From the NCBI GenBank assembly GCA_004214155.1, contig SGYQ01000005.1, forward strand, positions 1-64,000: DNA of 64,000 nt, in the 5' to 3' direction. This DNA comes from Burkholderiaceae bacterium (GTDB taxonomy: Bacteria > Pseudomonadota > Gammaproteobacteria > Burkholderiales > Burkholderiaceae_A). Positions 52,982 to 61,730 of this stretch are shown in pieces. The notes under the pieces are model-generated. The model ran no database searches. It was not told the DNA's origin and saw nothing but the letters and a program-made list of their open reading frames with translations. Every line of letters begins with the position of its first letter. Positions within the stretch are counted from its first letter, which is position 1. The translations under genes were made by a program, and so were the position numbers.

Positions 52982-53075
52982 GGTTAGCCAAGAGGGTTAA
53001 ATTCAAATGTTAACATGTAATCTGAATTATCGCGAAGAAAGTATTTTTATAGAAACCTAAATTTTTAAGGGCAAG

Positions 53076-53121
53076 TGACACTAGAAATCAGACCCCTAGT
53101 TGTTTTAAAATCTAGGTGTCA
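53076..53121. promoter_or_regulatory. Imperfect inverted repeat in the GHMP kinase-PhyH divergent gap
   Basis: TGACACTAGA (53076-53085) pairs with TCTAGGTGTCA (53111-53121) with one bulged base. It lies midway in the divergent 52982-53171 gap. A shared operator is possible; no consensus promoter was recognised here. Confidence 0.4.
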
Positions 53122-53171
53122 TGTCACACGTTCTTGCAAAAGACGGGCACAAAATAAAAACGGGATAAATA

Positions 53172-54011
53172 TTGGTTCAAATCGAAATTAACAATGAAGA
53201 AAAAGCTGATTCGCTTGATTGGACATTTTTAAAAAATAGTTTTAATCGAGATGGAGTAATTTTAACGAAAAACTTTTTTTTAAAAGAAAGAATTGATTCT
53301 TTGAAGAAGTCATTGATCGAAGTCAAGTTGGGTAAATATAAATCAGGACTTTTGCCCGATAAGATTAAGTATCAAGGCGATAAAGAAAAAAATTGTAGGG
53401 TATTTCACTCGGCATGTAATGTTTGGAAAAGTGACTCTGAAATTAAAAACTTTTTATTACATTCGAGACTAGGTTTTTTTGCGAGTCGTTTGATGGGTTG
53501 GGATTCTTGTAGGATTAATCAGGACACTTTTTTTTGTGTCCAATCTGGTTTAGGACCTACTACTTTCCATCAAGATAACCCCTATCAAGATTGGCACGAC
53601 AGTTCTGGTGGCGTTATCACAGCATGGATAGCATTAGAAGAAATAACAAAGGAGATGGGTGGTTTAGAATTTGCCGTTGGGTCGCATCGGGTGTCAAGGA
53701 AAGGCGAAATTCTAAACGAGCCATTCATTAATTCAGATAATTACCGAATTGAATTTGAAAATTTTGAACAAACTACAAACTCTAGTCATCAAATAGTTAC
53801 TCCCTCTTTTGCAATAGGAGACGTCTCATTTCACCATGGAGATCTCTGGCATGGATCGGGTGTAAATAATTCTAAATACACGAGAATGTCATTTTCTATA
53901 CATTTAATGGAGGGGAGTGCAAAATTCAATACAAATATTTCTCCCTATTTCAGTCGATTTCGCAAAAGCGATACCGACGATTTGGACAATGCTTTTTTCC
54001 CTGAGTTTTGA
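53172..54011 (+). CDS. Phytanoyl-CoA dioxygenase (PhyH)-like Fe(II)/2-oxoglutarate oxygenase
   Basis: A 279-residue PhyH-family oxygenase. The metal triad is visible as FHQDNPYQDW (His and Asp) and the distal His in FHHGDLWHGSG; RMSFSIHLM carries the Arg that binds 2-oxoglutarate. The family hydroxylates lipids, sugars or natural-product intermediates. The start is TTG 53172 behind GGGAT; there is no nearby in-frame ATG. It precedes the zinc dehydrogenase by nine bases. Hydroxylation followed by oxidation of the new alcohol would link the two, but this is inference. Confidence 0.86.
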   Translation: MVQIEINNEEKADSLDWTFLKNSFNRDGVILTKNFFLKERIDSLKKSLIEVKLGKYKSGLLPDKIKYQGDKEKNCRVFHSACNVWKSDSEIKNFLLHSRLGFFASRLMGWDSCRINQDTFFCVQSGLGPTTFHQDNPYQDWHDSSGGVITAWIALEEITKEMGGLEFAVGSHRVSRKGEILNEPFINSDNYRIEFENFEQTTNSSHQIVTPSFAIGDVSFHHGDLWHGSGVNNSKYTRMSFSIHLMEGSAKFNTNISPYFSRFRKSDTDDLDNAFFPEF

Positions 54012-54020
54012 AAAGATCGA

Positions 54021-55208
54021 ATGGAAAAATTTAGATGCTTCTATTTGGACCCTAGTATAGAGGAACCTTTTTCACTAGAAAATAGTTTTTATAACAAAAC
54101 CCTTAATCCTTTGGATTGGTTCAACCATTTATTTGAGGAAGAGGTCACAATTACTAAAGTTAATAATGGGGATGTGGTTATAAAGGTTGTTGGCGTAACT
54201 ATCTGCAATACAGATATTTACGAAATTCTCAATCGTGGACGAAGAAAAAAAAATGTTAGTAGGAGGTCGGGAAAAATTTTTCTTGGTCACGAGTTAGTTG
54301 GTGTAATTGTAAGGATTGGGAACAATGTTGAAAAGTTTAAAAAAGGTGACTTGGTATGTATTGGTGATTTCAATACCTGTAAGGCATTTAACATTGAGCC
54401 TGTGTGCGATAGCTGTAAAAACGGTAAAGGTATCGTCTGCACTCATAAACATCGAAGGAAATTTACATCTCAGTCATACGGGGGATTTTCCGAGTTTTTG
54501 GTTCGAAGTGAACAGCAAGTTTTTAAATTACCACCAGGTTTTAATCATCAGTCCGCATGTCTTGTTGAACCTGCGGCACTTGCTCATTACTGCTTTAGGA
54601 AAATAGAGAGAAAAGCTTCAAATGTTCTTCTTCTCGGGTGTGGGACTATCGGTGTTTTATTAGTTCGGTTGATAAAGTATTACTTTAAGGATAACGTTAA
54701 GATATTTTGTTTGTCAAACAATGCAACACACTTAGAGACTGCCACAAAATCCGGGGCATGTTTTGTTTCATCAGAGATAACTGCATTTGAAGAATCAGCA
54801 AAAAATTTTCGAAGTGAGAGTGGAGCGAGTATTGGCGGTTTTGATTACACTTTTGATTTTATTGGCCAAAGTTTTTCGATAAACTGTGGGATTCAACTTA
54901 CTAAACCTAACGGGTCTATTTTTGAACTAGCTTTTCCTTCAACTCCGATCGGGATTGACATTGATACTTTAGTAAGAAAAGAAATTAATTTAAGCGGATT
55001 ACATGGATATGAGGCAAGTTCTATTGCTAAAAATCATGATTTTCAGTGTGTTGTGGAACTTATCGATAATGAACTGATAAATGTTAATGACTTGATATCA
55101 CGAACAGTTCCGTTTTCGAATATAAAAGAAGTTTTAATAAATGAATGCTTGACTAATATGAAGCGAGACAATGGTGTCCCATGGTTTCGGACGTTCGCTC
55201 AAACTTAA
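54021..55208 (+). CDS. Zinc-dependent medium-chain alcohol/polyol dehydrogenase
   Basis: A 395-residue MDR-family dehydrogenase. Catalytic zinc ligands are in VTICNTDIYE and the GHELVG motif. A partial structural-zinc lobe is present (CDSCKNGKGIVC). The Rossmann fingerprint is LLGCGTIGVLLVRL. The N-terminus is longer than usual (about 55 residues before the GroES-like fold). It ends overlapping the converging aldo/keto reductase by four bases. It probably oxidises a polyol or amino-sugar-type alcohol; the substrate is not evident. Confidence 0.86.
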   Translation: MEKFRCFYLDPSIEEPFSLENSFYNKTLNPLDWFNHLFEEEVTITKVNNGDVVIKVVGVTICNTDIYEILNRGRRKKNVSRRSGKIFLGHELVGVIVRIGNNVEKFKKGDLVCIGDFNTCKAFNIEPVCDSCKNGKGIVCTHKHRRKFTSQSYGGFSEFLVRSEQQVFKLPPGFNHQSACLVEPAALAHYCFRKIERKASNVLLLGCGTIGVLLVRLIKYYFKDNVKIFCLSNNATHLETATKSGACFVSSEITAFEESAKNFRSESGASIGGFDYTFDFIGQSFSINCGIQLTKPNGSIFELAFPSTPIGIDIDTLVRKEINLSGLHGYEASSIAKNHDFQCVVELIDNELINVNDLISRTVPFSNIKEVLINECLTNMKRDNGVPWFRTFAQT

Positions 55209-56206
55209 ATATTTGTCGGGTATACTTTTTCTTCAAGATCCTTAGTTAGATTAGTCAAAAAGTGTGTTCTTGAATAAGCCCCAAAAATGTTTTGTAGTTG
55301 TTCTATCGTTGATGCTCCGAGGATAATGTCTCCTATATATTTTTTTGAGTATACATAGGCGAATGCCATTTCCATCAGACTAACATTATTTTCTCTACAA
55401 AATTCAGATGCTAACTTATAACGTTGAAAAATATCTTTTTGCCTAAGTTTTCTCGTTTGATGTTTGAAAGTTGACAACCTTCCTATTCCCGCAAAATCGT
55501 TGTTTTCCAACTTGTATTTGCCTGTCAAAAGCCCTCCTGCAAAAATAGAGTGAACTTGAAATGCTAATTGTTCTCTGATTATTATTTCTTTGAGCGCAAT
55601 ATCAACATTTCTATTTAAAAGTGAATAAGGTTCTTGAATATAGAGTTTTATGCCAACTGTTCTATTTAGCTCCAAAAACCTCATCAGACCCCATGGAGTC
55701 TCATTAGCAAGTCCTATTGCTTTTATCTCCCCTTTCTCGTAAGCAGTTGCCAAAGCTGAGAATTGTTCTTCAAAAGTGATAAATGTAGGGTCTGGTTCTG
55801 GTTCATAATAAAATCGACCAAAATTATTTGTAAATCGGTCAGGCCAATGAAGAAAAAATATATCTATATAATCTGTGTTAAGCCTTTTGAGACTGGTTTG
55901 AACTGCTGTACGGATTCTGTTGTAAGTTAATCTTTCGGCGTCCTCACCAAACCACCCCTCGGAATTGCGACCTGTAACTTTTGTTCCGATATGGATTTTC
56001 TCTCTCTCTTTCCTCTTTACCCATGTGCCGAAGATTTTTTCACTCTCGCCCACGGTCTCCTTTTGTTCGGGAAATGGGTACCTTTCAGCGAGGTCAAAAT
56101 GCAAAACATTATTATCCAAACACAAGTCGAGAATATCACTTGATGTTCGCTTATTAATTTGACTTCCTAGGAGTTGGCAACCGTACCAAAGAGTTTTACT
56201 AGCCAT
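55205..56206 (-). CDS. Aldo/keto reductase
   Basis: A 333-residue NAD(P)H-dependent carbonyl reductase. The tetrad is seen as Asp in LHFDLAERYPF with its Tyr, Lys in IHIGTKVTG, and His in FFLHWPD. The cofactor end is ILGASTIEQL. It would reduce a ketone or aldehyde, possibly the keto-sugar of this cluster. It overlaps the upstream NUDIX gene by eight bases, forming a two-gene minus-strand operon. Confidence 0.88.
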   Translation of the reverse strand: MASKTLWYGCQLLGSQINKRTSSDILDLCLDNNVLHFDLAERYPFPEQKETVGESEKIFGTWVKRKEREKIHIGTKVTGRNSEGWFGEDAERLTYNRIRTAVQTSLKRLNTDYIDIFFLHWPDRFTNNFGRFYYEPEPDPTFITFEEQFSALATAYEKGEIKAIGLANETPWGLMRFLELNRTVGIKLYIQEPYSLLNRNVDIALKEIIIREQLAFQVHSIFAGGLLTGKYKLENNDFAGIGRLSTFKHQTRKLRQKDIFQRYKLASEFCRENNVSLMEMAFAYVYSKKYIGDIILGASTIEQLQNIFGAYSRTHFLTNLTKDLEEKVYPTNI

Positions 56207-56873
56207 TAGTTTTTTCCAAATGATCTCTTAAAAGAGATAAACCACAATGTATTTGAAACGTGTTTAATGTTAATAATTCTGAAAAAGGGACAAAAGCAAG
56301 GTTAATTATTTCACCGTTGCTCTCATGGTTTAGATGTCTATTTTGTGATCTTATAACTTGTCTCTCATCAAGTAAAAATGCAAACCAGCTTGCGGTTTCA
56401 GAAAATGCGGATTCGCATATTATGAATTCATTTCCAAGATTAATTAACTTATCTGTGCAAACGGAAATTCCTGTCTCTTCTTCTAACTCACGTTTAGCTG
56501 CTTCCCTCGGTGACTCATTGGATTCAATACCACCAGCAGGAAATTCCAAGCTTGTACCTCCCAGGGCAATACGGTTTTGTTTCACCATAAGTACAGAAAA
56601 AGTATCGGCTTGCATAAAAAATGGAATAATGATGACCGATTTGCCCCTAAAAAAAACATTTCTAGCCTGTATCTCACCATCGTAATACTTTAATGTAACT
56701 TCTGCCACGGCAGAGTGTAGATACTGATCAGTTCTTTTTAAGTTAAAAAGAAGAACTTCTAAAATTTCACCATCATTCTTCTTTACTGTCTCAACGTATT
56801 CTCTGAAACAACTCGATTGTAAGAAAAAGTCTCTCTCGGAGTTTGATACCCCAGTAATTTTATTGACTACCAA
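56199..56873 (-). CDS. NUDIX hydrolase
   Basis: A 224-residue NUDIX protein. The box is complete: GGIESNESPREAAKRELEEE followed by TG (G-x5-E-x7-REUXEEXGU). FPAGG precedes it, as in ADP-ribose or nucleotide-sugar pyrophosphatases. TTG 56873 is the apparent start, with no clear ribosome-binding site. A perfect 10-bp inverted repeat begins three bases upstream, so the start or its control is unusual. It may hydrolyse or proof-read a nucleotide-sugar, which fits the cluster. Confidence 0.86.
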   Translation of the reverse strand: MVVNKITGVSNSERDFFLQSSCFREYVETVKKNDGEILEVLLFNLKRTDQYLHSAVAEVTLKYYDGEIQARNVFFRGKSVIIIPFFMQADTFSVLMVKQNRIALGGTSLEFPAGGIESNESPREAAKRELEEETGISVCTDKLINLGNEFIICESAFSETASWFAFLLDERQVIRSQNRHLNHESNGEIINLAFVPFSELLTLNTFQIHCGLSLLRDHLEKTNG

Positions 56874-56875
56874 TG

Positions 56876-56905
56876 TATAGACAGTTAAGATTGGGACTGT
56901 CTATA
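56876..56905. promoter_or_regulatory. Perfect 10-bp inverted repeat beside the NUDIX start
   Basis: TATAGACAGT (56876-56885) and ACTGTCTATA (56896-56905) are separated by 10 bases in the divergent NUDIX/319-aa gap (56874-57001). It could be a regulator-binding site or an mRNA hairpin upstream of the TTG. No T run follows, so it is not a terminator. Confidence 0.55.
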
Positions 56906-57001
56906 GTATTTAGTGATCAATCATGCCTGTCAAGAAGTATGAGTTTTATTTTGTGGTACAGATATTGCTTGTTCTAAGTCTCACACGTTAAGTTAAAACA
57001 T

Positions 57002-57961
57002 ATGCAGTTTACTATGAATTCAACTAGGGATACGGCTGAGGTGGATGCGCTTGATATGGAGTATAGGGTTTCCAGGATGAAATCCGTTGCCTCTGCGTGG
57101 AATTTGAAGCTTGTAGGTCCTCTTATTGCTGAGTACAAGATACCAGAAGAGACTCTTGATGAGTTTCAGAGTTTACTGCAAATCTACGTTCTTAGGTGTT
57201 TGCTAGGCAAGTTTTCGATGCGTATATTTCAAGATTTTGACGACATTGATGTGGATACCTTAAGAGGATGCCGGACTAATGTGACACCAAATGGTGCTCT
57301 AGTGCCGAAAACGGAATACCAATTAATGTATAACCTTTTACTCATGAAATGGTTTGATATATACAAGGGAATGATCTCTGGCGACCCCAGTTTTGTGAGA
57401 TTAGTGCGAGTCACTCCGAACATTAGGCTGAAATTTGGGAGGGAATTGGAGGACAATAAAAATCGTGGACTGAACACGGAGTACCCGCATTCAGATGCAT
57501 GGGTTGAAGGTCCTTGGGGATATAATGTGTTCGTACCGATGTTGGGTGATTGTTTTAATAACACGCTTCGATATTACAAAATTCCAGAAAGTGGGCTTGC
57601 GAAAAACTTTTTTGATCAATCAAAAACCTACACTACAAAGCAGGAATTAGTTTCAAGTTTTGTTGAAATGGAGGAGTTCATTCCTAAAAAAGGGCATATC
57701 TATATTTCAGACTATGCTGTCGTGCACAAAACATGGCGGTCAGAGGATTCTAAGGGGAGGGTTTCAATCGATACCACATTAATGGTAGGTAATCATCCTG
57801 TGCATCCGGATAGAGAAGTTGAATATTTGGATAAAGTTCCTATCATCGGGGAAGAAAGTTTGTTTAAAGTTGCCGTGGGGGAGAAAAATGGCTTTGTTCC
57901 AACGAAAAAGACCGACTTTTCACATTACACCACTGGTAACATTAACTTAATAAACATTTAA
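57002..57961 (+). CDS. Putative cupin-fold (2OG oxygenase-like) protein
   Basis: A 319-residue protein without a family I can name. The region from about residue 155 has an oxygenase-like spacing: YPHSDAWVEGPWGYN (H-x-D), then HIYISDYAVVHKTWRSEDS with a distal His, then KGRVSIDTTLM with an Arg. The first 150 residues are helical. ATG 57002 and ATG 57014 are both possible. It precedes the HemN-like gene by 14 bases and probably shares its message. Hydroxylation or another oxidation is possible, but the fold call is from motif spacing only. Confidence 0.65.
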   Translation: MQFTMNSTRDTAEVDALDMEYRVSRMKSVASAWNLKLVGPLIAEYKIPEETLDEFQSLLQIYVLRCLLGKFSMRIFQDFDDIDVDTLRGCRTNVTPNGALVPKTEYQLMYNLLLMKWFDIYKGMISGDPSFVRLVRVTPNIRLKFGRELEDNKNRGLNTEYPHSDAWVEGPWGYNVFVPMLGDCFNNTLRYYKIPESGLAKNFFDQSKTYTTKQELVSSFVEMEEFIPKKGHIYISDYAVVHKTWRSEDSKGRVSIDTTLMVGNHPVHPDREVEYLDKVPIIGEESLFKVAVGEKNGFVPTKKTDFSHYTTGNINLINI

Positions 57962-57975
57962 TAAACGGAGAAGAA

Positions 57976-59418
57976 ATGTCTCGAAAAAAAATAAACGAAT
58001 CCTCGATTGGGATAGATGTAACTAAAAACGTCAATCTATTAAAGAAGTATCATAAATCGTTGGTATTTGACTATACGGAATACCCCACGAAAAGTAATTG
58101 GCCCGAATCGTTTGATGAGGTTGATTATTCTGAAAGCTTGATTAATTGGCTTAGAGACAACCCCAGAGCTGAATCCCTCTTTTATGTTCATACCCCGTTT
58201 TGCGAGGAACTTTGTTATTTTTGTTTATGTAGCAAGGAAATTACGAAAGACTACGAAAAAGTAAAAAATTATTTGTACAACTATTTGTTCAAAGAAATAG
58301 ATTTGCTTAAAGGAGTATTTGAAAAGGCAGGAGTCAAACCTAACTTCAAAGAGATTTATTTTGGAGGGGGATCCCCAACGTTTTACAGAGAGGAGGAGTT
58401 TTCCGCTCTTAGGGATAAAATCGCTGATTTTATAGATTTTCCCGGGATTGAAAGTTGGACTGTAGAAATTGATCCTCGAAGGGTAGAGGTTGATCGTCTA
58501 AAATTTTACCACGAGATGGGTGTCAACCGTCTTTCATTTGGAATCCAAGATTTTGATCCACCCGTTCAGGAGGAGATCAACAGGATACAACCACCAGAGT
58601 TGGTTTCTAATTTATTGACGGATGAAATACGCGATTTATTTCCTGCAATAAATTTTGATTTGTTAATTGGCTTGCCGGCGCAAACACTCGGTGGATTGAA
58701 AAATACAATTGATGAAGTAATTAAGCTCAAGCCTACTCAGTTGCAAACGATGTACGTACACTATAAGCCAGATGTAAGGAAATACATGACGCGTATGGTT
58801 CGTAATGGACCAATGCCAGATTTTTATGATCGAAAAGCCTTGTTCAACGCAGCTTCTAAGCAACTTACTGATAGCGGTTATTTGCGTGCTGGGTTTGAGA
58901 GTTATGCGTTGCCGGGTGATGAGCTTGCGCAGTCTATTGAGGAGAAGAAAGCGTACTATAATTCTTTAGGTACCCAAAGAGGAGCAGCGAAGAATTTTAT
59001 TGCCGTTGGGAGCTCAGCTCACGGTGTGTTCGGGAATACTTATGTCCAAAACTACTACGAGCAAAATCTTTATAGGGAAGCACTAGACCAAAATAAGTTG
59101 CCGATTTATAGAGGAAGAAAGTTGGACCAGGAGGACATGCTCAGAAGAACAGTAATTAATCAAATTCGTACTTATTTCGAAATCGTTTTTACTGATTTTG
59201 ATAATTTTTTAAGCTGCGATAAATTTAAAGAGCATTTTTCTGAGGAAATTGAGATGCTGAAAGAGTTTGAGAAAGACAAGCTGGTGAAAATCAGAGACGA
59301 TGGTTTTGAATTAACTGAGTTGGGTACTCACTTTTCTCCACAGGTTTGTGAAGTTTTTGACAAGTATGCTAACAGAAAACCATTTAATCTGGATATTCCC
59401 GTAGTAGTTGAAGCTTAG
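57976..59418 (+). CDS. HemN-like radical SAM enzyme
   Basis: A 480-residue radical SAM protein of the HemN group. The cluster motif is FYVHTPFCEELCYFCLC (C-x3-C-x2-C with the Tyr-x-His pair of HemN), then FGGGSPTF, NRLSFGIQDF and NFDLLIGLPAQT. The C-terminal HemN domain is also recognisable (IYRGRKLDQEDMLRRTVINQ, VFDKYA). In HemN, the segment before the C-terminal domain reads FQGYTTQ; here it is SLGTQRGAAKNFIAVG, so the substrate side differs. It may be a coproporphyrinogen III dehydrogenase or a relative acting on another substrate. Cluster position favours the latter (inference). Confidence 0.85.
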   Translation: MSRKKINESSIGIDVTKNVNLLKKYHKSLVFDYTEYPTKSNWPESFDEVDYSESLINWLRDNPRAESLFYVHTPFCEELCYFCLCSKEITKDYEKVKNYLYNYLFKEIDLLKGVFEKAGVKPNFKEIYFGGGSPTFYREEEFSALRDKIADFIDFPGIESWTVEIDPRRVEVDRLKFYHEMGVNRLSFGIQDFDPPVQEEINRIQPPELVSNLLTDEIRDLFPAINFDLLIGLPAQTLGGLKNTIDEVIKLKPTQLQTMYVHYKPDVRKYMTRMVRNGPMPDFYDRKALFNAASKQLTDSGYLRAGFESYALPGDELAQSIEEKKAYYNSLGTQRGAAKNFIAVGSSAHGVFGNTYVQNYYEQNLYREALDQNKLPIYRGRKLDQEDMLRRTVINQIRTYFEIVFTDFDNFLSCDKFKEHFSEEIEMLKEFEKDKLVKIRDDGFELTELGTHFSPQVCEVFDKYANRKPFNLDIPVVVEA

Positions 59419-59420
59419 AC

Positions 59421-59504
59421 ATGGTTGTTAAAAAAAATTGGAAATATCCAGTTTCTGTGGGTCGGCTTGACTCGTTGTCAGAATTGCAATTATTTTTCCG
59501 ATGA
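59421..59504 (+). CDS. Possible 27-residue small protein between radical SAM and cupin genes
   Basis: ATG 59421 follows the previous stop by two bases, and its TGA overlaps the next start as ATGA. The peptide begins MVVKKNWKYP and ends LSELQLFFR. Both junctions have the tight spacing seen between real genes in this cluster. No ribosome-binding site better than GAAG is visible. It could be a leader for translational coupling, a decayed gene end, or a true small protein. Confidence 0.45.
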   Translation: MVVKKNWKYPVSVGRLDSLSELQLFFR

Positions 59505-60172
59505 TTTCTGATTACGGGGATGTAGTTGTTAAGAAACCATGGGGTGAGGAGTATCTCTGTTACAGGAATGGGGAAGTCGCGATATGGTTTTTGTACATAA
59601 AAGCTGGTGAAAAGACTTCAATGCATTGCCACCCGACAAAAAACACAGGATTAGTTGTATTAAAAGGTTCTTTGGAACTCTCTTTTATAAGAAACACAAT
59701 AAGCCTCGAAGGTCTCGATAAGATTCATATATTTCGATCAAGGTTTCATTCCTCTTACGCAAAAACTGATTCCTTTTTGTTCGAAGTGGAGAGCCCTGAG
59801 GATAAGGAAGATCTTGTCCGATTGGACGACAAATACGGTAGGGAGGGAACTGGATACGAGGGGAAAGAATTTTTTAGTGATAAAACAGAAGACCATATAT
59901 GGCTTCCCGATCCTAGTAAAGGAAATGAAATTCGATTGCATGGTTGTTTTCTTCGACATGAGGAACTAACGAGCAAGGTGGATCTTTATGGTCTAAGTGA
60001 AGAGGACGTGGTTGTATTTACAAGTGGTGGAATTGTTGCGACTGGTAATAAAAAGATTCTTTATCCGGGAGACATCGCTGACGGTGCGACATTAGGAAAG
60101 ATCGTACCAAAATTTGAAGTCCAGAAGAAAACTAGCGTTTTAAAAATAAAAAAGATTGCGAACACGAAATAA
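59501..60172 (+). CDS. Cupin-type protein
   Basis: A 223-residue protein with a mannose-6-phosphate isomerase-like cupin start (KPWGEEYLCYRNGEVAIWFL) and metal-type His pair in GEKTSMHCHPTKNTGLVVLK. The second half (from about 95) is charged, with KTEDHIWLPDPSKGNE, and has no clear match. Cupins of this sort isomerise or bind sugar phosphates or acids. It starts on an ATGA overlap with the 27-codon frame and precedes the B12-type radical SAM gene by two bases. Confidence 0.75.
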   Translation: MISDYGDVVVKKPWGEEYLCYRNGEVAIWFLYIKAGEKTSMHCHPTKNTGLVVLKGSLELSFIRNTISLEGLDKIHIFRSRFHSSYAKTDSFLFEVESPEDKEDLVRLDDKYGREGTGYEGKEFFSDKTEDHIWLPDPSKGNEIRLHGCFLRHEELTSKVDLYGLSEEDVVVFTSGGIVATGNKKILYPGDIADGATLGKIVPKFEVQKKTSVLKIKKIANTK

Positions 60173-60174
60173 TC

Positions 60175-61713
60175 ATGAAAACGGATATATTGTTTGTTCA
60201 TCCGAATGCGTCCAAAGTTATCTATCAAGATTTAGCAAAAAAAAATTCTGCTATAGAACCTCCAATTTGGGCAGGTATGCTAGCGAACAGTGTTCGAGGA
60301 AATGGGTTCTACCCTGAAATATTAGATGCAGAAGTTTTGGGTCTGAACTACGAAAGCTGTGCTAAGGTAGCCCTGGAGTTCAAGGCACGAGTTATCTGTT
60401 TCGTGGTTTATGGTCAACAACCGAGTGCCTCTTCTCAAAATATGGAAGGGGCAGTCGCTACTGCTGAACTCATTAAAGAGCTCTCCTCAAACGAATTTAT
60501 TGTTTTCGTTGGCGGACATGTTGCGGCTTTACCTCAAGAGACCTTGGAAAAGGAGTCTTGTATTGATGCTGTTTGTCAAAATGAAGGGGTATATACTCTT
60601 CGAGACTTGTTGCAGCTTAAAAAGTTTGAAGATATTGAACTGTCAAAAATTAATGGGCTATGTTTTCGAGATCAAGAAGGTAATATCAGGACCAATGGCC
60701 CATCCCCAATAGTACCGAAGTCTAGGTTGGAAATTGATTTGCCCGGAATAGCGTGGGACTTACTACCAAAGTTTGACAAATACAGAACTGCTGGCTGGCA
60801 TTCCTGGTCCAACGAATCGCAAAAGCAACCTTTTGCAGCACTCTACACTAGCCTGGGTTGTCCTTACAAGTGTTCGTTTTGTATGATAAACATTATTAAT
60901 AGGACAGATGTTACACCGGGTGTTACTAGTGATAAGAGTAATAGCTTTCGTTGGTGGTCACCAGATTTTGTTATTAAGCAGTTTGATTATTTTGCTGAAC
61001 AGGGAGTTACAAATATTAAAATTGCGGATGAACTATTTGTTTTAAACCCAAATCATTTTTTGGCTATCTGTAAATTGATTATTGAGAGAGGTTATTCGTT
61101 TAATATTTGGGCATACTCTAGAGTGGACACATGTAAGCCAGTTTATTTAGATACGTTGAAAAAAGCTGGCGTAAATTGGTTGGGGTTGGGTATTGAGAAT
61201 CCAGACAACGAAAACCGAAAAGTTATTCATAAAGAGGGGTTCAAGGAGGTAAGTGTTTTGAATCAAATTGATGTCATCAGGAAGGCTGGTATCAATGTCG
61301 GTGGAAATTACATTTTTGGATTGCCATTTGACACCGAGGAGACAATGAAGAACACATTAAACTTTGCCCTTGAAAATCCCACGGAAATGGCAAATTTTTA
61401 TAGTGCTATGGCTTATCCTGGGAGTCCACTTTACGCTCAGGCCAGGAAAGATGGAGTTGAGTTACCAAAGACATATGCAGGATATAGTCAGCACTCTTAT
61501 GAAACGTTAAATCTTCGAAATAACAAGTTGACTGCGTCGGAGATTTTACGATTTCGTGATTTTGCCTGGGACTCTTATCACACGAGCGAGAAGTATTTAG
61601 ATCTGATGAAGAAAAAATTTGGTAATAAGGCGTATGAAGAGTTGAATGCGACAAAAAAAATTAAGCTTAAAAGACGGCTTTTTGAGGAATCAAAAACCGA
61701 GCAAGTTGTATAG
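60175..61713 (+). CDS. B12-binding-type radical SAM enzyme
   Basis: A 512-residue class B-like radical SAM protein. An N-terminal cobalamin-binding-type Rossmann domain (ILFVHPNASKV, ICFVVYGQQPSAS, FVGGHVAALPQETL) is followed by the radical SAM core with SLGCPYKCSFCMIN (C-x3-C-x2-C). Then come IKIADELFVLNPNH and IFGLPFDTEETM. The usual D-x-H-x2-G of base-off B12 binding is not present (DAEVLG instead), which is common in this group. Such enzymes methylate unactivated carbons or rearrange rings. Substrate unknown. It lies between the cupin and the TPP enzymes. Confidence 0.87.
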   Translation: MKTDILFVHPNASKVIYQDLAKKNSAIEPPIWAGMLANSVRGNGFYPEILDAEVLGLNYESCAKVALEFKARVICFVVYGQQPSASSQNMEGAVATAELIKELSSNEFIVFVGGHVAALPQETLEKESCIDAVCQNEGVYTLRDLLQLKKFEDIELSKINGLCFRDQEGNIRTNGPSPIVPKSRLEIDLPGIAWDLLPKFDKYRTAGWHSWSNESQKQPFAALYTSLGCPYKCSFCMINIINRTDVTPGVTSDKSNSFRWWSPDFVIKQFDYFAEQGVTNIKIADELFVLNPNHFLAICKLIIERGYSFNIWAYSRVDTCKPVYLDTLKKAGVNWLGLGIENPDNENRKVIHKEGFKEVSVLNQIDVIRKAGINVGGNYIFGLPFDTEETMKNTLNFALENPTEMANFYSAMAYPGSPLYAQARKDGVELPKTYAGYSQHSYETLNLRNNKLTASEILRFRDFAWDSYHTSEKYLDLMKKKFGNKAYEELNATKKIKLKRRLFEESKTEQVV

Positions 61714-61730
61714 TAAAAGTAAAACTCCCC

